NCBI GenBank assembly: GCA_003331585.1
Contig: QOPG01000002.1
Coordinates: forward strand, 1 to 64,000
DNA length: 64,000 bases
Source: Gammaproteobacteria bacterium
GTDB taxonomy: Bacteria; Pseudomonadota; Gammaproteobacteria; Steroidobacterales; Woeseiaceae
Direction: 5' to 3'
Every line of letters starts with the position of its first letter. Within the stretch, counting starts at the first letter, position 1. The notes beneath the pieces are model-generated. The model was not told the DNA's origin. It ran no database searches and saw nothing but the letters and a program-made list of their open reading frames with translations. The position numbers and the translations under genes are program-made. Positions 35,374 through 44,190 of this stretch are shown here, piece after piece.

Positions 35374-36839
35374 TAAAAATTAATATCTACCCCAAAATTT
35401 TGATCTCGATCCAATTCAGGGGCTAAGCGACCTGGCATACCAGTGCAATCAATTTTTTTTCTATGAATAAACTCACCATCACCACGATTAACTTTGAGGG
35501 AATTATCCTCTATTACTACCTCCCCTCGTTGTATAACAATTTCAGGCCAACCTGTTATTTTCATCCCTTCATATGGCGTAAATTCCATATTGTCGTGCAG
35601 ATCTTTAGCTCTAATAATTCTTTTAGCTTTTGGATTCCAAATAGCGATATCGGCATCTTTACCTTCTGTTATCGATCCTTTTCGATGATCTAAACCATAA
35701 ATTTTAGAAACATTTGTGGCTGCAAGCGCGACAAAATGATTGAGAGAAATTCTTTTCTTCACAACCCCTTCTGAGAATAATAAAGGTAATCTGGTTTCAA
35801 TGCCCGGTAATCCATTTGCGATTTTGGTAAAAGGAGGTTTCTTGCCTGCATGTAGTTTTCCGCTTTCATCAAAACGATAAGGTGCATGATCAGAGGAATA
35901 TACCTGAAATGTTCCATTTTGCAGACAACGCCATATCTCCTCTTGAGATGCCATATCTCGTAATGGAGGGCTACAACAAAATTGAGCTCCATACATTTCT
36001 GGTAAATCCATATCATTTGCATTTAAAAACATATACTGAGGGCATGTTTCACCAAATACCTTATGTCCTTCGTAACGAGCTTGTGCAATGATTCTCGCGC
36101 CTGCTTCTGTAGATACATGCACGATCAATATAGGCGTATCAATGAAACTTGAAAGTGCGACAGCTCTATTTATCGCCTCAGATTCAGCTGTTCGAGGATG
36201 ACTGAGGGCATGGTACTTTGGTTCTTTATGTGATCCTTTGATTAGCTTTTCACTCATCCAGTTAATCATGGCATTATTTTCGGCATGAATCATAGTTAGG
36301 GCACCTAATTTTTTAGCTGCTGCCATAATTTCAAGCATTTGTTCGTCATTTACAATTAGCTTGTCATAGGTCATATAAATCTTAAAGGAAGTTACTCCTT
36401 GCTCAATGACATTTGGTAATTCAACCTTAATCGCCTCTTCGGTAGGATCTGAGATAATTAAATGAAAGGAATAATCAATGACCGATTTAGGTTTTGCTCT
36501 TGAATGATATAAATCGAGAACATCCTGTAACTTTTGCCCTCTATGTTGAGCCGCGAAAGGTATAATGCATGTATTCCCTCCAAATGCAGCTGAAACACTA
36601 CCAGAGTAATAATCGTCAGATGTCATAATGCCACCGGATGATTCTTGCTCAATGTGACAATGAGCCTCAATTCCACCAGGCAATACAAGCTGACCCTCTG
36701 CATCAATTATTTTTTTAGAATCGCCGATATTTTTACCGATCGCTACTATGATTCCATCTTTTATGCCAATATCCGATCTAAAGGTTTCAGTAGCATTCGC
36801 TATCGTCCCATTTATAATCTTTAAATCCAGTTTTTTCAT
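35373..36839 (-). CDS. Dihydropyrimidinase / D-hydantoinase
   Basis: This cyclic amidohydrolase opens hydantoins or 5,6-dihydropyrimidines. The start is taken as ATG at 36839, with AAGG at good spacing; a TTG two codons earlier is less likely. Numbered from this ATG, metal residues are His60 and His62 (AHCHIE), carboxylated Lys153 (SFKIYM), His185 (MIHAEN), His241 (VHVST) and Asp317 (SSDHAPY). It is 488 residues long. Substrate choice (hydantoin, dihydrouracil or allantoin) is open. The racemase gene next door favours a chiral hydantoin. Confidence 0.9.
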   Translation of the reverse strand: MKKLDLKIINGTIANATETFRSDIGIKDGIIVAIGKNIGDSKKIIDAEGQLVLPGGIEAHCHIEQESSGGIMTSDDYYSGSVSAAFGGNTCIIPFAAQHRGQKLQDVLDLYHSRAKPKSVIDYSFHLIISDPTEEAIKVELPNVIEQGVTSFKIYMTYDKLIVNDEQMLEIMAAAKKLGALTMIHAENNAMINWMSEKLIKGSHKEPKYHALSHPRTAESEAINRAVALSSFIDTPILIVHVSTEAGARIIAQARYEGHKVFGETCPQYMFLNANDMDLPEMYGAQFCCSPPLRDMASQEEIWRCLQNGTFQVYSSDHAPYRFDESGKLHAGKKPPFTKIANGLPGIETRLPLLFSEGVVKKRISLNHFVALAATNVSKIYGLDHRKGSITEGKDADIAIWNPKAKRIIRAKDLHDNMEFTPYEGMKITGWPEIVIQRGEVVIEDNSLKVNRGDGEFIHRKKIDCTGMPGRLAPELDRDQNFGVDINF

Positions 36840-36862
36840 CTTCAAGACCTTATAAAATAAAT

Positions 36863-37798
36863 CTAATTACCTTTTAAGCTTAGCTCTAAACGATCAATTA
36901 ACCTTATTAATTCTTTTTTATCCTCTGCACTTAAGCTTGGTCCAGGATCACGCGACTTCGATGAACTAATAGCACCTCGCCGTAATAATGTTTCTTTTCG
37001 AATTGCTAAACCCAGTCCTGGTTGTTGCTCATATCTAACATACGGAAGATAAATATCAAATAAATCTTCAGCCTCATCAATTCTCCCTTGTTTGTGCAAC
37101 TTTATTACTTCTACTAACATTTCAGGGTATGCAAAACCGGTCATTGCTCCATCAGCTCCCCTTTGCATTTCTTGAGGAAGAAATAAACCGCCGTTTCCAG
37201 TCAATACCGATACTCTACGAGTATCACCGTTATCGCTATGTTTTCGGAGCTTTGATAGTTTATTTAAACCAGGCCATTCTTCATGTTTAAACATTACCAC
37301 TTGATCATATTCTTCTATTATCTTATTGAAAGTGGCAACTGAAATTTCTGATTTCGTAAAAAAAGGATAGTCTTGATAACAGACTGGAATTCGATCATCC
37401 AATTTATCAAGAATATTAGTTAGATAATTATAAAGCTTTTCCTCTGTTCCAATCCCGGGAGGAGGAGCAATCATCACTCCCGCCGCATCATTATCCATAC
37501 TAAAATTAGATAAATCGATTAAATTATCGATACCAGGGTTTGATACACCAACAATAATAGGCACTCTTTGATTAACTTGCTTTAATACCGTATTCAAAAA
37601 AAGTTTCGATTCTTCTATCGTCAGTTTAGGCGCTTCCCCCATAACACCTAATACAGTAATTCCATCCACACCTTTTTCTAGATAGAAATCAACAAGTTTT
37701 TTTGTACTTTCGAGATCAAGTTCGCCAGAATCCTTAAATGGTGTAGCTGAAATGATATAGACTCCCTCAGCAGTTTCATCAAGTTTGTTGTATAACAT
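36863..37798 (-). CDS. DapA/NanA-family aldolase or dehydratase
   Basis: This TIM-barrel Schiff-base enzyme has 311 residues. Lys171 in VMFKHEEWPG would form the Schiff base. Tyr141 (VCYQDYP) is at the catalytic tyrosine position, and GVMGEAPKLT (51-60) is the carboxylate-binding loop. True DapA usually has GTTGE, so it is more likely a catabolic family member (pyruvate- or 2-oxoacid-forming) than a lysine biosynthetic enzyme. It lies 23 nt after the symporter gene and 23 nt before the hydantoinase ATG, inside the same operon. Confidence 0.85.
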   Translation of the reverse strand: MLYNKLDETAEGVYIISATPFKDSGELDLESTKKLVDFYLEKGVDGITVLGVMGEAPKLTIEESKLFLNTVLKQVNQRVPIIVGVSNPGIDNLIDLSNFSMDNDAAGVMIAPPPGIGTEEKLYNYLTNILDKLDDRIPVCYQDYPFFTKSEISVATFNKIIEEYDQVVMFKHEEWPGLNKLSKLRKHSDNGDTRRVSVLTGNGGLFLPQEMQRGADGAMTGFAYPEMLVEVIKLHKQGRIDEAEDLFDIYLPYVRYEQQPGLGLAIRKETLLRRGAISSSKSRDPGPSLSAEDKKELIRLIDRLELSLKGN

Positions 37799-37821
37799 CT
37801 GTAATAATCCTTATTTTCAAT

Positions 37822-39228
37822 CTATGATTTCTTTATGTATTTTTTTGATTCATCTATTAACTTAGTTTCGTATTTCATTTTCCCAGAAATATAATCTTGC
37901 ATTAAATTTATAAATACTCCACTTAAAAACAACAACGCAACTAAGTTTGGTATGGCGCTCACTGCAACAGAAATATTTGCTAATTGCCATAATTGATCAA
38001 CATTTGTTATCCCAGCAAAAATTATTCCAGGAAGAAAATATATCCATTTAATTATTCTAAATATTTTTTTACCAACTAATTCTGTAAGAGCTGTCTTGAA
38101 ATATATAAAAAAACCAATCTGAGTGGATAAACAAAAAGTTGTAATCGCAACTGATATAATTATGCTTGCAGTTGCCGTTGAATAATAACTGGAAAATCCA
38201 TCCAATAATAGCTCAATTCCTGAATTTCCACCTGCCAAAACGCCGCTAGATAAAATAACTACAGCTGTTATTGTGCAAACTAACGTAGTGTCAAAAAATA
38301 CCTCAGCTGCACCCCATAACCCCTGTTGAAATGGATGCTTTGTTTCAGCATTTGCATGCACCATTGGAGCAGTTCCCAACCCTGCTTCATTAGATAACAT
38401 ACCTCTAGCCATGCCCATTTGTATAGCCATCATTATTGAAGCGCCGGCAAAACCTCCAACTGCTGGTGCAGGAGAAAAAGCATAGCTTAGGATTTGCATA
38501 AATACTTCAGGAAGACTTTCAATATTGGCAAAAAATATAATTAACCCAAACCCTAGATACAATAGAGTCATTAACGGTACTAGTGCCTCGCAAAATTTTC
38601 CTATCCTCCTCACACCACCGATTGTTACAACCATCGTGACAAAAGCCATAAGTGATGTTGTTAGGTATGGGTTAATATTATAACTGGCATCCAATGCACG
38701 TCCTACAGTATGAGCCTGCAACAAAGATGAAGTGAAAATACAATTAATGGTAATGCCCAAACTGAATAAGATAGCCAAAAACCTCCATCCAAGTGCTTTT
38801 TTTATATAAAGCATTGGTCCACCAAAAATATCGCCATTGTCGTCTACTTCCCTATAATGTATGGCGAGAGTAATCTCAGCGGCTTTTGTGATCATTCCGA
38901 ATAAGGCCAGTACCCACATCCAAAAAATTGCTCCTGGCCCTCCAATCGATAGAGCGGTAGCAACACCAGCCATGTTCCCCATGCCAACTGTTCCGGCGAG
39001 TGATGTAGAGGTGGCTTGAAAAGGCGAGATAGTATTTTTTTCTCTGATATCTGAACGCTGAAATACTTTCAAAAAAGTCTCAGAAAAAATATATCTAAAA
39101 TTAGATAGTTGAAAAAACCGACTTTTAAATGTAAGAAATATCGACACGAATGCAATAAAGCACATTGTCCAAGGACCCCAGAGAAAAGCATCCAAATTAC
39201 TTGCTGCATTAAAAAAGATATCCCACAT
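37822..39228 (-). CDS. AGCS-family Na+:alanine/glycine symporter-like permease
   Basis: This 468-residue protein has about 10-11 membrane helices. The family signature GTVGMGNMAGVATALSIGGPGAIFWMWVLALFGMITKAAE is at ~74-115, and GMARGMLSNEAGLGTAPMVHA near 275-295 is equally diagnostic. It couples sodium to the uptake of small amino acids. As first gene of the five-gene operon it probably imports the substrate or a product of the hydantoinase system. The 206-bp gap upstream separates it from the divergent PQQ dehydrogenase. Confidence 0.9.
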   Translation of the reverse strand: MWDIFFNAASNLDAFLWGPWTMCFIAFVSIFLTFKSRFFQLSNFRYIFSETFLKVFQRSDIREKNTISPFQATSTSLAGTVGMGNMAGVATALSIGGPGAIFWMWVLALFGMITKAAEITLAIHYREVDDNGDIFGGPMLYIKKALGWRFLAILFSLGITINCIFTSSLLQAHTVGRALDASYNINPYLTTSLMAFVTMVVTIGGVRRIGKFCEALVPLMTLLYLGFGLIIFFANIESLPEVFMQILSYAFSPAPAVGGFAGASIMMAIQMGMARGMLSNEAGLGTAPMVHANAETKHPFQQGLWGAAEVFFDTTLVCTITAVVILSSGVLAGGNSGIELLLDGFSSYYSTATASIIISVAITTFCLSTQIGFFIYFKTALTELVGKKIFRIIKWIYFLPGIIFAGITNVDQLWQLANISVAVSAIPNLVALLFLSGVFINLMQDYISGKMKYETKLIDESKKYIKKS

Positions 39229-39434
39229 CAGACGATTCCCTATTTATAAGATTTATAGAATTATAATAACAAAAAGACTCGCATATTCCTCAATAACAAA
39301 AATGAACAACGAATATATTTTACCTATAACAAATAGTTTATTAGACTGAGTTGTATAACAGAATAATAAAGAATTTAATAAACATTAAAATCTCCAGCTT
39401 TTACTGGGAATTAAAGAGTTTAAGGATAAAAATT

Positions 39435-41498
39435 ATGCAAAATAAAAAAGGGATAAATATACTTACTTCTTACTTCGTATCTATCATATGCTTAATTGGA
39501 CTGATCGGCCTTGGTGGATGCACTCAAGAATCAAAATCCAGTAGCGAAGTAACTGTGAGCTCTGGGCAAGGAACAGAAGGAGGTCAATGGGAATATTTAG
39601 GTGGGGATGCTGCTCACACTCGATACTCGCCTGCGAATCAAATAAATGCAGAAAATTTTGAAGACCTTGAAGAGCAATGGGTTTGGGATGGAGCCAGTTT
39701 CAATGCTCAAAGTGGGAGATCTACACCGAGTTACATTAATGGAAAGCTCTATACTGTAGCTGGTGCAAGACGCTATGTGACAGCAATTGATCCAGCAACA
39801 GGTGAGTTAATTTGGTCTTATGGTGAACCGAAGACAGGTCGCTATGAATATTCGATGAGAAAAGATTATGGTAAGGGTGTTGCTTATGCTGAGATTGACG
39901 GAAGAGGTGTTATTTATATTTCTTCCCCCGCCTTCTTTTTGACGGCTCTTGATGCTGAAACGGGGCAACCTCTTGAAAACTGGGGAACACCTGTACCAAT
40001 AGATGGCTTTCCGAAATCTGGTGTTGTCGACATGCTTGCTGATCTTGGCCATGATTATGATCCTTACGAAGGCTTGCCACTTGAAACAGGCTATATAACT
40101 ACCTCGTCACCCCCTATTGTTGTCAATGGTGTAATAATCGTTGGAAACTCGCATGAGCAAGGTTATTACCAATCTCGTATTGAAAATGTACCGGGCGATA
40201 TATTAGCTTATGACGCCAAAACAGGAAAATTCCTATGGAAGTTTAATGTCATTCCAAGGCCGGGTGAATTTGGACATGAAACTTGGGAGAACGATGCATG
40301 GAAATATACTGGCGATGTATCATCATGGGCTCCTTTATCTGCGGATTTAGAAAGAGGAATTGTTTATATCCCGACTAATGGAGTCACTATCGACTACTAT
40401 GGAGGTTTTAGCCCTGGTGATAACTTATTCTCAACAAGTTTGATAGCTTTGGATGTTAAAACAGGAAAACGAGTTTGGCATTACCAGTTGGTCAAGCACG
40501 ATATATGGAACTATGACACGCCAACAGCTCCTGTATTATTGGATGTTGTCATTGATGGAAAAGAAGTTCCCATAGTCGCTCAAACTGCAAAGCAAAATAT
40601 GGTTTATACCTTTAACAGGGAAACGGGAGAGCCAATTTGGCCGATTGAATATAAATCAGTTCCTGCTTCTGATATTCCTGGTGAAAAGCTATCTGAGACG
40701 CAACCATTCCCTACTCTACCGAAACCATATGGTATGCAAGGACTTACACATGATGATCTAATTGATTACACCCCAGAGCTTAGAGAAGCAGCAATAGATG
40801 CTCTAAAGGAATATAAAATTGGACCACTATTCAACCCCCCTCTTCATAGAGATAATGATCAAGGATATAGAGCGGCATACTGGTGTCCTGGAGATGGAGG
40901 TGGAACAAATATTGATGGTCCAACTGTGGCTGATCCAACAACAGGAATCCTCTATGTATCCACAAGAAAAGCTTGTACTGCAAGAACAATAGTCTCGGGC
41001 GAAGAGCGTGATAAAAATATTAAACTGCCAACAGGAGCAAAATTCTCAGATTTCGCATCACTCAGATATGATAATCCTAGAGGACCTGATGGTCTGCCTT
41101 TCTTTAAACCACCATACAGTCATATCACTGCTATTGATATGAATACGGGTGAACATTTATGGCAGCTTCCTATTGGTGAAACACCCGAAAGAGTGTTAAA
41201 TCATCCAGATCTTAAGGATATGGATATCCCAACTACGGGAACTGGAAGAAATGCAGCGATGGGTGTAACTGATTCCATCTTTATGTATGCATCGACAGCG
41301 AGTGACGATACTCCAATGCTTTATTTTGTAGATAAAATTTCTGGAGAGCAACTCGGTGGTATTGAAATGGAAGATAAAACAAATTATGGCTTAATGACTT
41401 ATATGCATGAAGGAAAGCAATACATAATTTTACAAACTGGGCCAAAATTAACAGCACTTGCATTATATGATGAAGATGCTGAGGATGAAGATTACTAG
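39435..41498 (+). CDS. PQQ-dependent dehydrogenase, lipoprotein
   Basis: This eight-bladed quinoprotein propeller (687 residues) is anchored through a lipobox (LGGC, Cys29). The ATG at 39435 has AAGGA (39422-39426) upstream. An in-frame TTG at 39351 would place 28 residues before the signal and is rejected. Propeller repeats are visible as TAIDPATGELIWSY, LTALDAETGQP, LAYDAKTGKFLWKF, IALDVKTGKRVWHY and TAIDMNTGEHLWQL. HDIWNYDTPTAPVLLDV resembles the glucose/alcohol dehydrogenase group. It ends in an acidic tail. No PQQ synthesis genes are in the window. Confidence 0.88.
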   Translation: MQNKKGINILTSYFVSIICLIGLIGLGGCTQESKSSSEVTVSSGQGTEGGQWEYLGGDAAHTRYSPANQINAENFEDLEEQWVWDGASFNAQSGRSTPSYINGKLYTVAGARRYVTAIDPATGELIWSYGEPKTGRYEYSMRKDYGKGVAYAEIDGRGVIYISSPAFFLTALDAETGQPLENWGTPVPIDGFPKSGVVDMLADLGHDYDPYEGLPLETGYITTSSPPIVVNGVIIVGNSHEQGYYQSRIENVPGDILAYDAKTGKFLWKFNVIPRPGEFGHETWENDAWKYTGDVSSWAPLSADLERGIVYIPTNGVTIDYYGGFSPGDNLFSTSLIALDVKTGKRVWHYQLVKHDIWNYDTPTAPVLLDVVIDGKEVPIVAQTAKQNMVYTFNRETGEPIWPIEYKSVPASDIPGEKLSETQPFPTLPKPYGMQGLTHDDLIDYTPELREAAIDALKEYKIGPLFNPPLHRDNDQGYRAAYWCPGDGGGTNIDGPTVADPTTGILYVSTRKACTARTIVSGEERDKNIKLPTGAKFSDFASLRYDNPRGPDGLPFFKPPYSHITAIDMNTGEHLWQLPIGETPERVLNHPDLKDMDIPTTGTGRNAAMGVTDSIFMYASTASDDTPMLYFVDKISGEQLGGIEMEDKTNYGLMTYMHEGKQYIILQTGPKLTALALYDEDAEDEDY

Positions 41499-41504
41499 AT
41501 ACGC

Positions 41505-41538
41505 AGGGCTCCTCTAAGGGGAAGGGGCCCTATTTTTT
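41505..41538 (+). terminator. Rho-independent terminator after the PQQ dehydrogenase
   Basis: AGGGCTCCT (41505-41513) pairs with AGGGGCCCT (41523-41531), a 9-bp stem with one G-T pair and a 9-nt loop, followed by a T-run to 41539. It is unusually GC-rich for this window. It starts 7 bp after the dehydrogenase stop and overlaps the end of the convergent permease gene. Confidence 0.8.
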
Positions 41539-42825
41539 TATGTAAGGCGTTCTCAGTTTTATATAGATCATTACAAATGAAATATAAAGCAGGACTAGAA
41601 GCCATCCGCTTTGGTCAATATCTGAAAATGATAATGATCCCTGTCCAATCAGAATCAGTACCCCGATTGCACTGATAATCTTAAGCTTTTTCTCAGAAAA
41701 ATTCATAGTTGCATTGCTAAAAACATTCGGTAGTTTTTTTGCAAATCGAAAAGCCGCAATTAAAGGAATTAAATCATAAATAAAGACTAATCCTCCACCA
41801 AGCATAATAATGTACCTCAAATCCTTTCCTGCAAGAATTGGAATTAGACCAAATATTAAAATTACCGTTAAAAGAACATGTGGTGTATTAAATCGTTTAT
41901 TTACTTTTGCTAGGCTCTTTGGAAGCCAACCGTCATCACATGCAATTAATAATGATTTTGTCGCCCAAGAGAAAGTTGAATTAATGCTTGTAGCTAATGC
42001 AAAAAGACCAGCACCTACGATAAAAGCAACATATATTGATGGTGGTAATATTGCCTTAGCAACCTCTGCTAATGGCTTTCCTGCGGTTTGTTCAATCGGT
42101 AAGATTCCAACCGCCACGATCGAAACTAATGCAAAAAATACCGCCGCAACTGCCGTACTCAATATTATGGCACGTGGGAGATCCTTTTGCGGATTCTGCA
42201 TCTCACCCCCTAATTCTGAAATATATTGAGCACCTCCTGTTGAAAAAGAGAGAACGACACATGCCAAACCGAAGCCATACCAACCTTGAGGAAGTAACTT
42301 TTCAGGTTGAACAAAATTTTTATAATCAACTTCAAGGATTCCAAAAAATATCAATGACGAGAGACCACATAATAATAGGACAATCATAATCTTTTGTATT
42401 GAGGCAGCTTGCTTTACGCCAAATAAATTTACCACGTAAAACAAAAGCATGATTCCTATCGCTGTTAGATTAGGATTCAATTGTGGTAGCAATGCAATTG
42501 CATACTGAGAAAAACCTAGTGCAAATAACGCAATAAGGATATGCGTAAAAGTGAGTATCGCAAGATAAAAGAATCCGACTTTTGGTCCTAATATTCTCTT
42601 ACAGTATACGTATAAACCTCCTGTTGCAGGCATTGCCGACCCCATAAAAGCGATTGGTAATTGCTTTATAATGGATAATGTTGCTGACAATATAAAAGCA
42701 AATGGAATAGCATAAGCAGTAAAACCTATACCAATACCAATCAAAACCATTATTCCAGAACCAATTACCTGGCCCATCGCAATTGAGAACACATCCCAGA
42801 AATTTAAAGATCTTTTTAGTTCCAT
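41530..42825 (-). CDS. APC-family amino-acid permease
   Basis: This 431-residue protein has about 12 membrane helices. The first helix has the APC motif SIAMGQVIGSGIMVLIGIGIG, where the GSG break binds the substrate amine. MPATGGLYVYCKRILGPKVGFF follows, as usual in this superfamily. It is 4 nt downstream of the Cys/Met-type PLP lyase gene on the same strand, suggesting joint uptake and degradation of a sulfur amino acid. Its end overlaps the PQQ dehydrogenase terminator. Confidence 0.88.
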   Translation of the reverse strand: MELKRSLNFWDVFSIAMGQVIGSGIMVLIGIGIGFTAYAIPFAFILSATLSIIKQLPIAFMGSAMPATGGLYVYCKRILGPKVGFFYLAILTFTHILIALFALGFSQYAIALLPQLNPNLTAIGIMLLFYVVNLFGVKQAASIQKIMIVLLLCGLSSLIFFGILEVDYKNFVQPEKLLPQGWYGFGLACVVLSFSTGGAQYISELGGEMQNPQKDLPRAIILSTAVAAVFFALVSIVAVGILPIEQTAGKPLAEVAKAILPPSIYVAFIVGAGLFALATSINSTFSWATKSLLIACDDGWLPKSLAKVNKRFNTPHVLLTVILIFGLIPILAGKDLRYIIMLGGGLVFIYDLIPLIAAFRFAKKLPNVFSNATMNFSEKKLKIISAIGVLILIGQGSLSFSDIDQSGWLLVLLYISFVMIYIKLRTPYIKK

Positions 42826-42829
42826 AGCT

Positions 42830-44032
42830 TTATTTAATTAGCATCAATGCCTCTTCAAAATCAGCAATCAAGTCATCAGGGTCTTCTAGACCCGTCGACA
42901 CTCTGATCATTCCTTGATAGATGCCCATTTCTTGTCTTTCTTCTTCGGGAATATCTAGAAATGCCATAGTTGCAGGAATTTGTGTCGTGGTTCTTACGCC
43001 TCCCAAACTAGCTGCAAAACAAGCTAATTCTAAGTTATCTAGGACAGTTAATGCATCATCACCATTATTAACTTCAAAAGTCAGCATACCTCCAAAATTT
43101 GGCATTTGCTTTTTAGCCAGGTGGTGTTGAGGGTGACTTTCTAATCCCGGGTACCAGACTCGTTTGACTTTAGGGTGTTTTGAAAAGTATTTAGCCAAAA
43201 TCATAGCTGTTTTACATTGCCTTTCCAGTCTTACTGATAAAGTTTGAATACCTCTCAATAATACCCATGCATTGAATGGGGAAAGAGGTGAACCCCATTT
43301 GACCATCGTGTTCCATCTTATTTGCTCCATGAAATCATCTGGAAGCAACTTTGACTTCATTGCGATGACACCACCAAGAGCATCATTGTGACCGCCGATA
43401 AATTTAGTGGCACTTTCAACAACAATGTCAACGCCCCAATCAAGCGGTCTAATTACATAAGGACTGGCAAATGTGTTATCACAAACAACAACCACTTCTT
43501 TTTCATGTGCTATTTTTACCAAAGCATCAAAATCAGGAACTTTCATACTTGGATTGGCTATGGATTCAAAATACAGAACTTTTGTGTTTTCTTGAATTGC
43601 ATTTTTTACTGCATCTGCATCTGAAGTATCAACAAATGTAGTACTAATGCCATAGTCGGTTAAACGATGATCCAACATCTCATGTGTTGAACTGTAAGTA
43701 GTCCAATCACAAACAATATGATCGCCACTTTTTAAAAGCCCAAATAAAGTTACTGATATAGCAGCCATACCTGATGCAGTTGCGAGGCAAGCATCAGCCC
43801 CTTCTATCATTATCATTTGCTCTTCAAACTGATATTCATTTGGATTGCCGCATCTGCCATAAATATTTACAGATTTTCTCTCTCCGTCAACTACCTTTTG
43901 ATAAACATCAGCACCATAATGAAAACTTGATGACATAAATATTGGAGCTCCAATAGAATTGGATCCCTCATCTGGAGCATAATATACAGCTTTGCTATCG
44001 AAATTCAGTTTTCTTCTCTTGTCTTCTTTCAC
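42830..44032 (-). CDS. Cys/Met metabolism PLP enzyme (gamma-lyase/gamma-synthase family)
   Basis: This 400-residue enzyme has the PLP lysine Lys210 in ESATKFIGGHNDALGG. ATASGMAAIS, FESIANPSMKVPD and VCDNTFASPYVIRPLDWG are characteristic of cystathionine gamma-synthase, gamma-lyase and methionine gamma-lyase. The cysteine typical of methionine gamma-lyase (YGCT) is replaced by serine (YSST), so that specific call is doubtful. The start is GTG at 44032. It is coupled to the permease gene and divergent from psuK, across a 158-bp gap. Confidence 0.87.
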   Translation of the reverse strand: MKEDKRRKLNFDSKAVYYAPDEGSNSIGAPIFMSSSFHYGADVYQKVVDGERKSVNIYGRCGNPNEYQFEEQMIMIEGADACLATASGMAAISVTLFGLLKSGDHIVCDWTTYSSTHEMLDHRLTDYGISTTFVDTSDADAVKNAIQENTKVLYFESIANPSMKVPDFDALVKIAHEKEVVVVCDNTFASPYVIRPLDWGVDIVVESATKFIGGHNDALGGVIAMKSKLLPDDFMEQIRWNTMVKWGSPLSPFNAWVLLRGIQTLSVRLERQCKTAMILAKYFSKHPKVKRVWYPGLESHPQHHLAKKQMPNFGGMLTFEVNNGDDALTVLDNLELACFAASLGGVRTTTQIPATMAFLDIPEEERQEMGIYQGMIRVSTGLEDPDDLIADFEEALMLIK

Positions 44033-44190
44033 ATTAATTCCTTATTGATTTATATGATTAGGATCCCATATGTCGCGAGCTTCAATGTAGCTCTTTAGTC
44101 CAAATTTATAAAGAAAATTTTTCACATAAAGAGGTAATTTTACTGATAACACTTTATACTAGACTTATGTTTAGAATATAAACAAATGTT

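Noticed and set aside
39351-39434. A longer PQQ dehydrogenase start at TTG 39351.
   Set aside because: It would bury the lipoprotein signal behind 28 residues, while ATG 39435 has an AAGGA site upstream.
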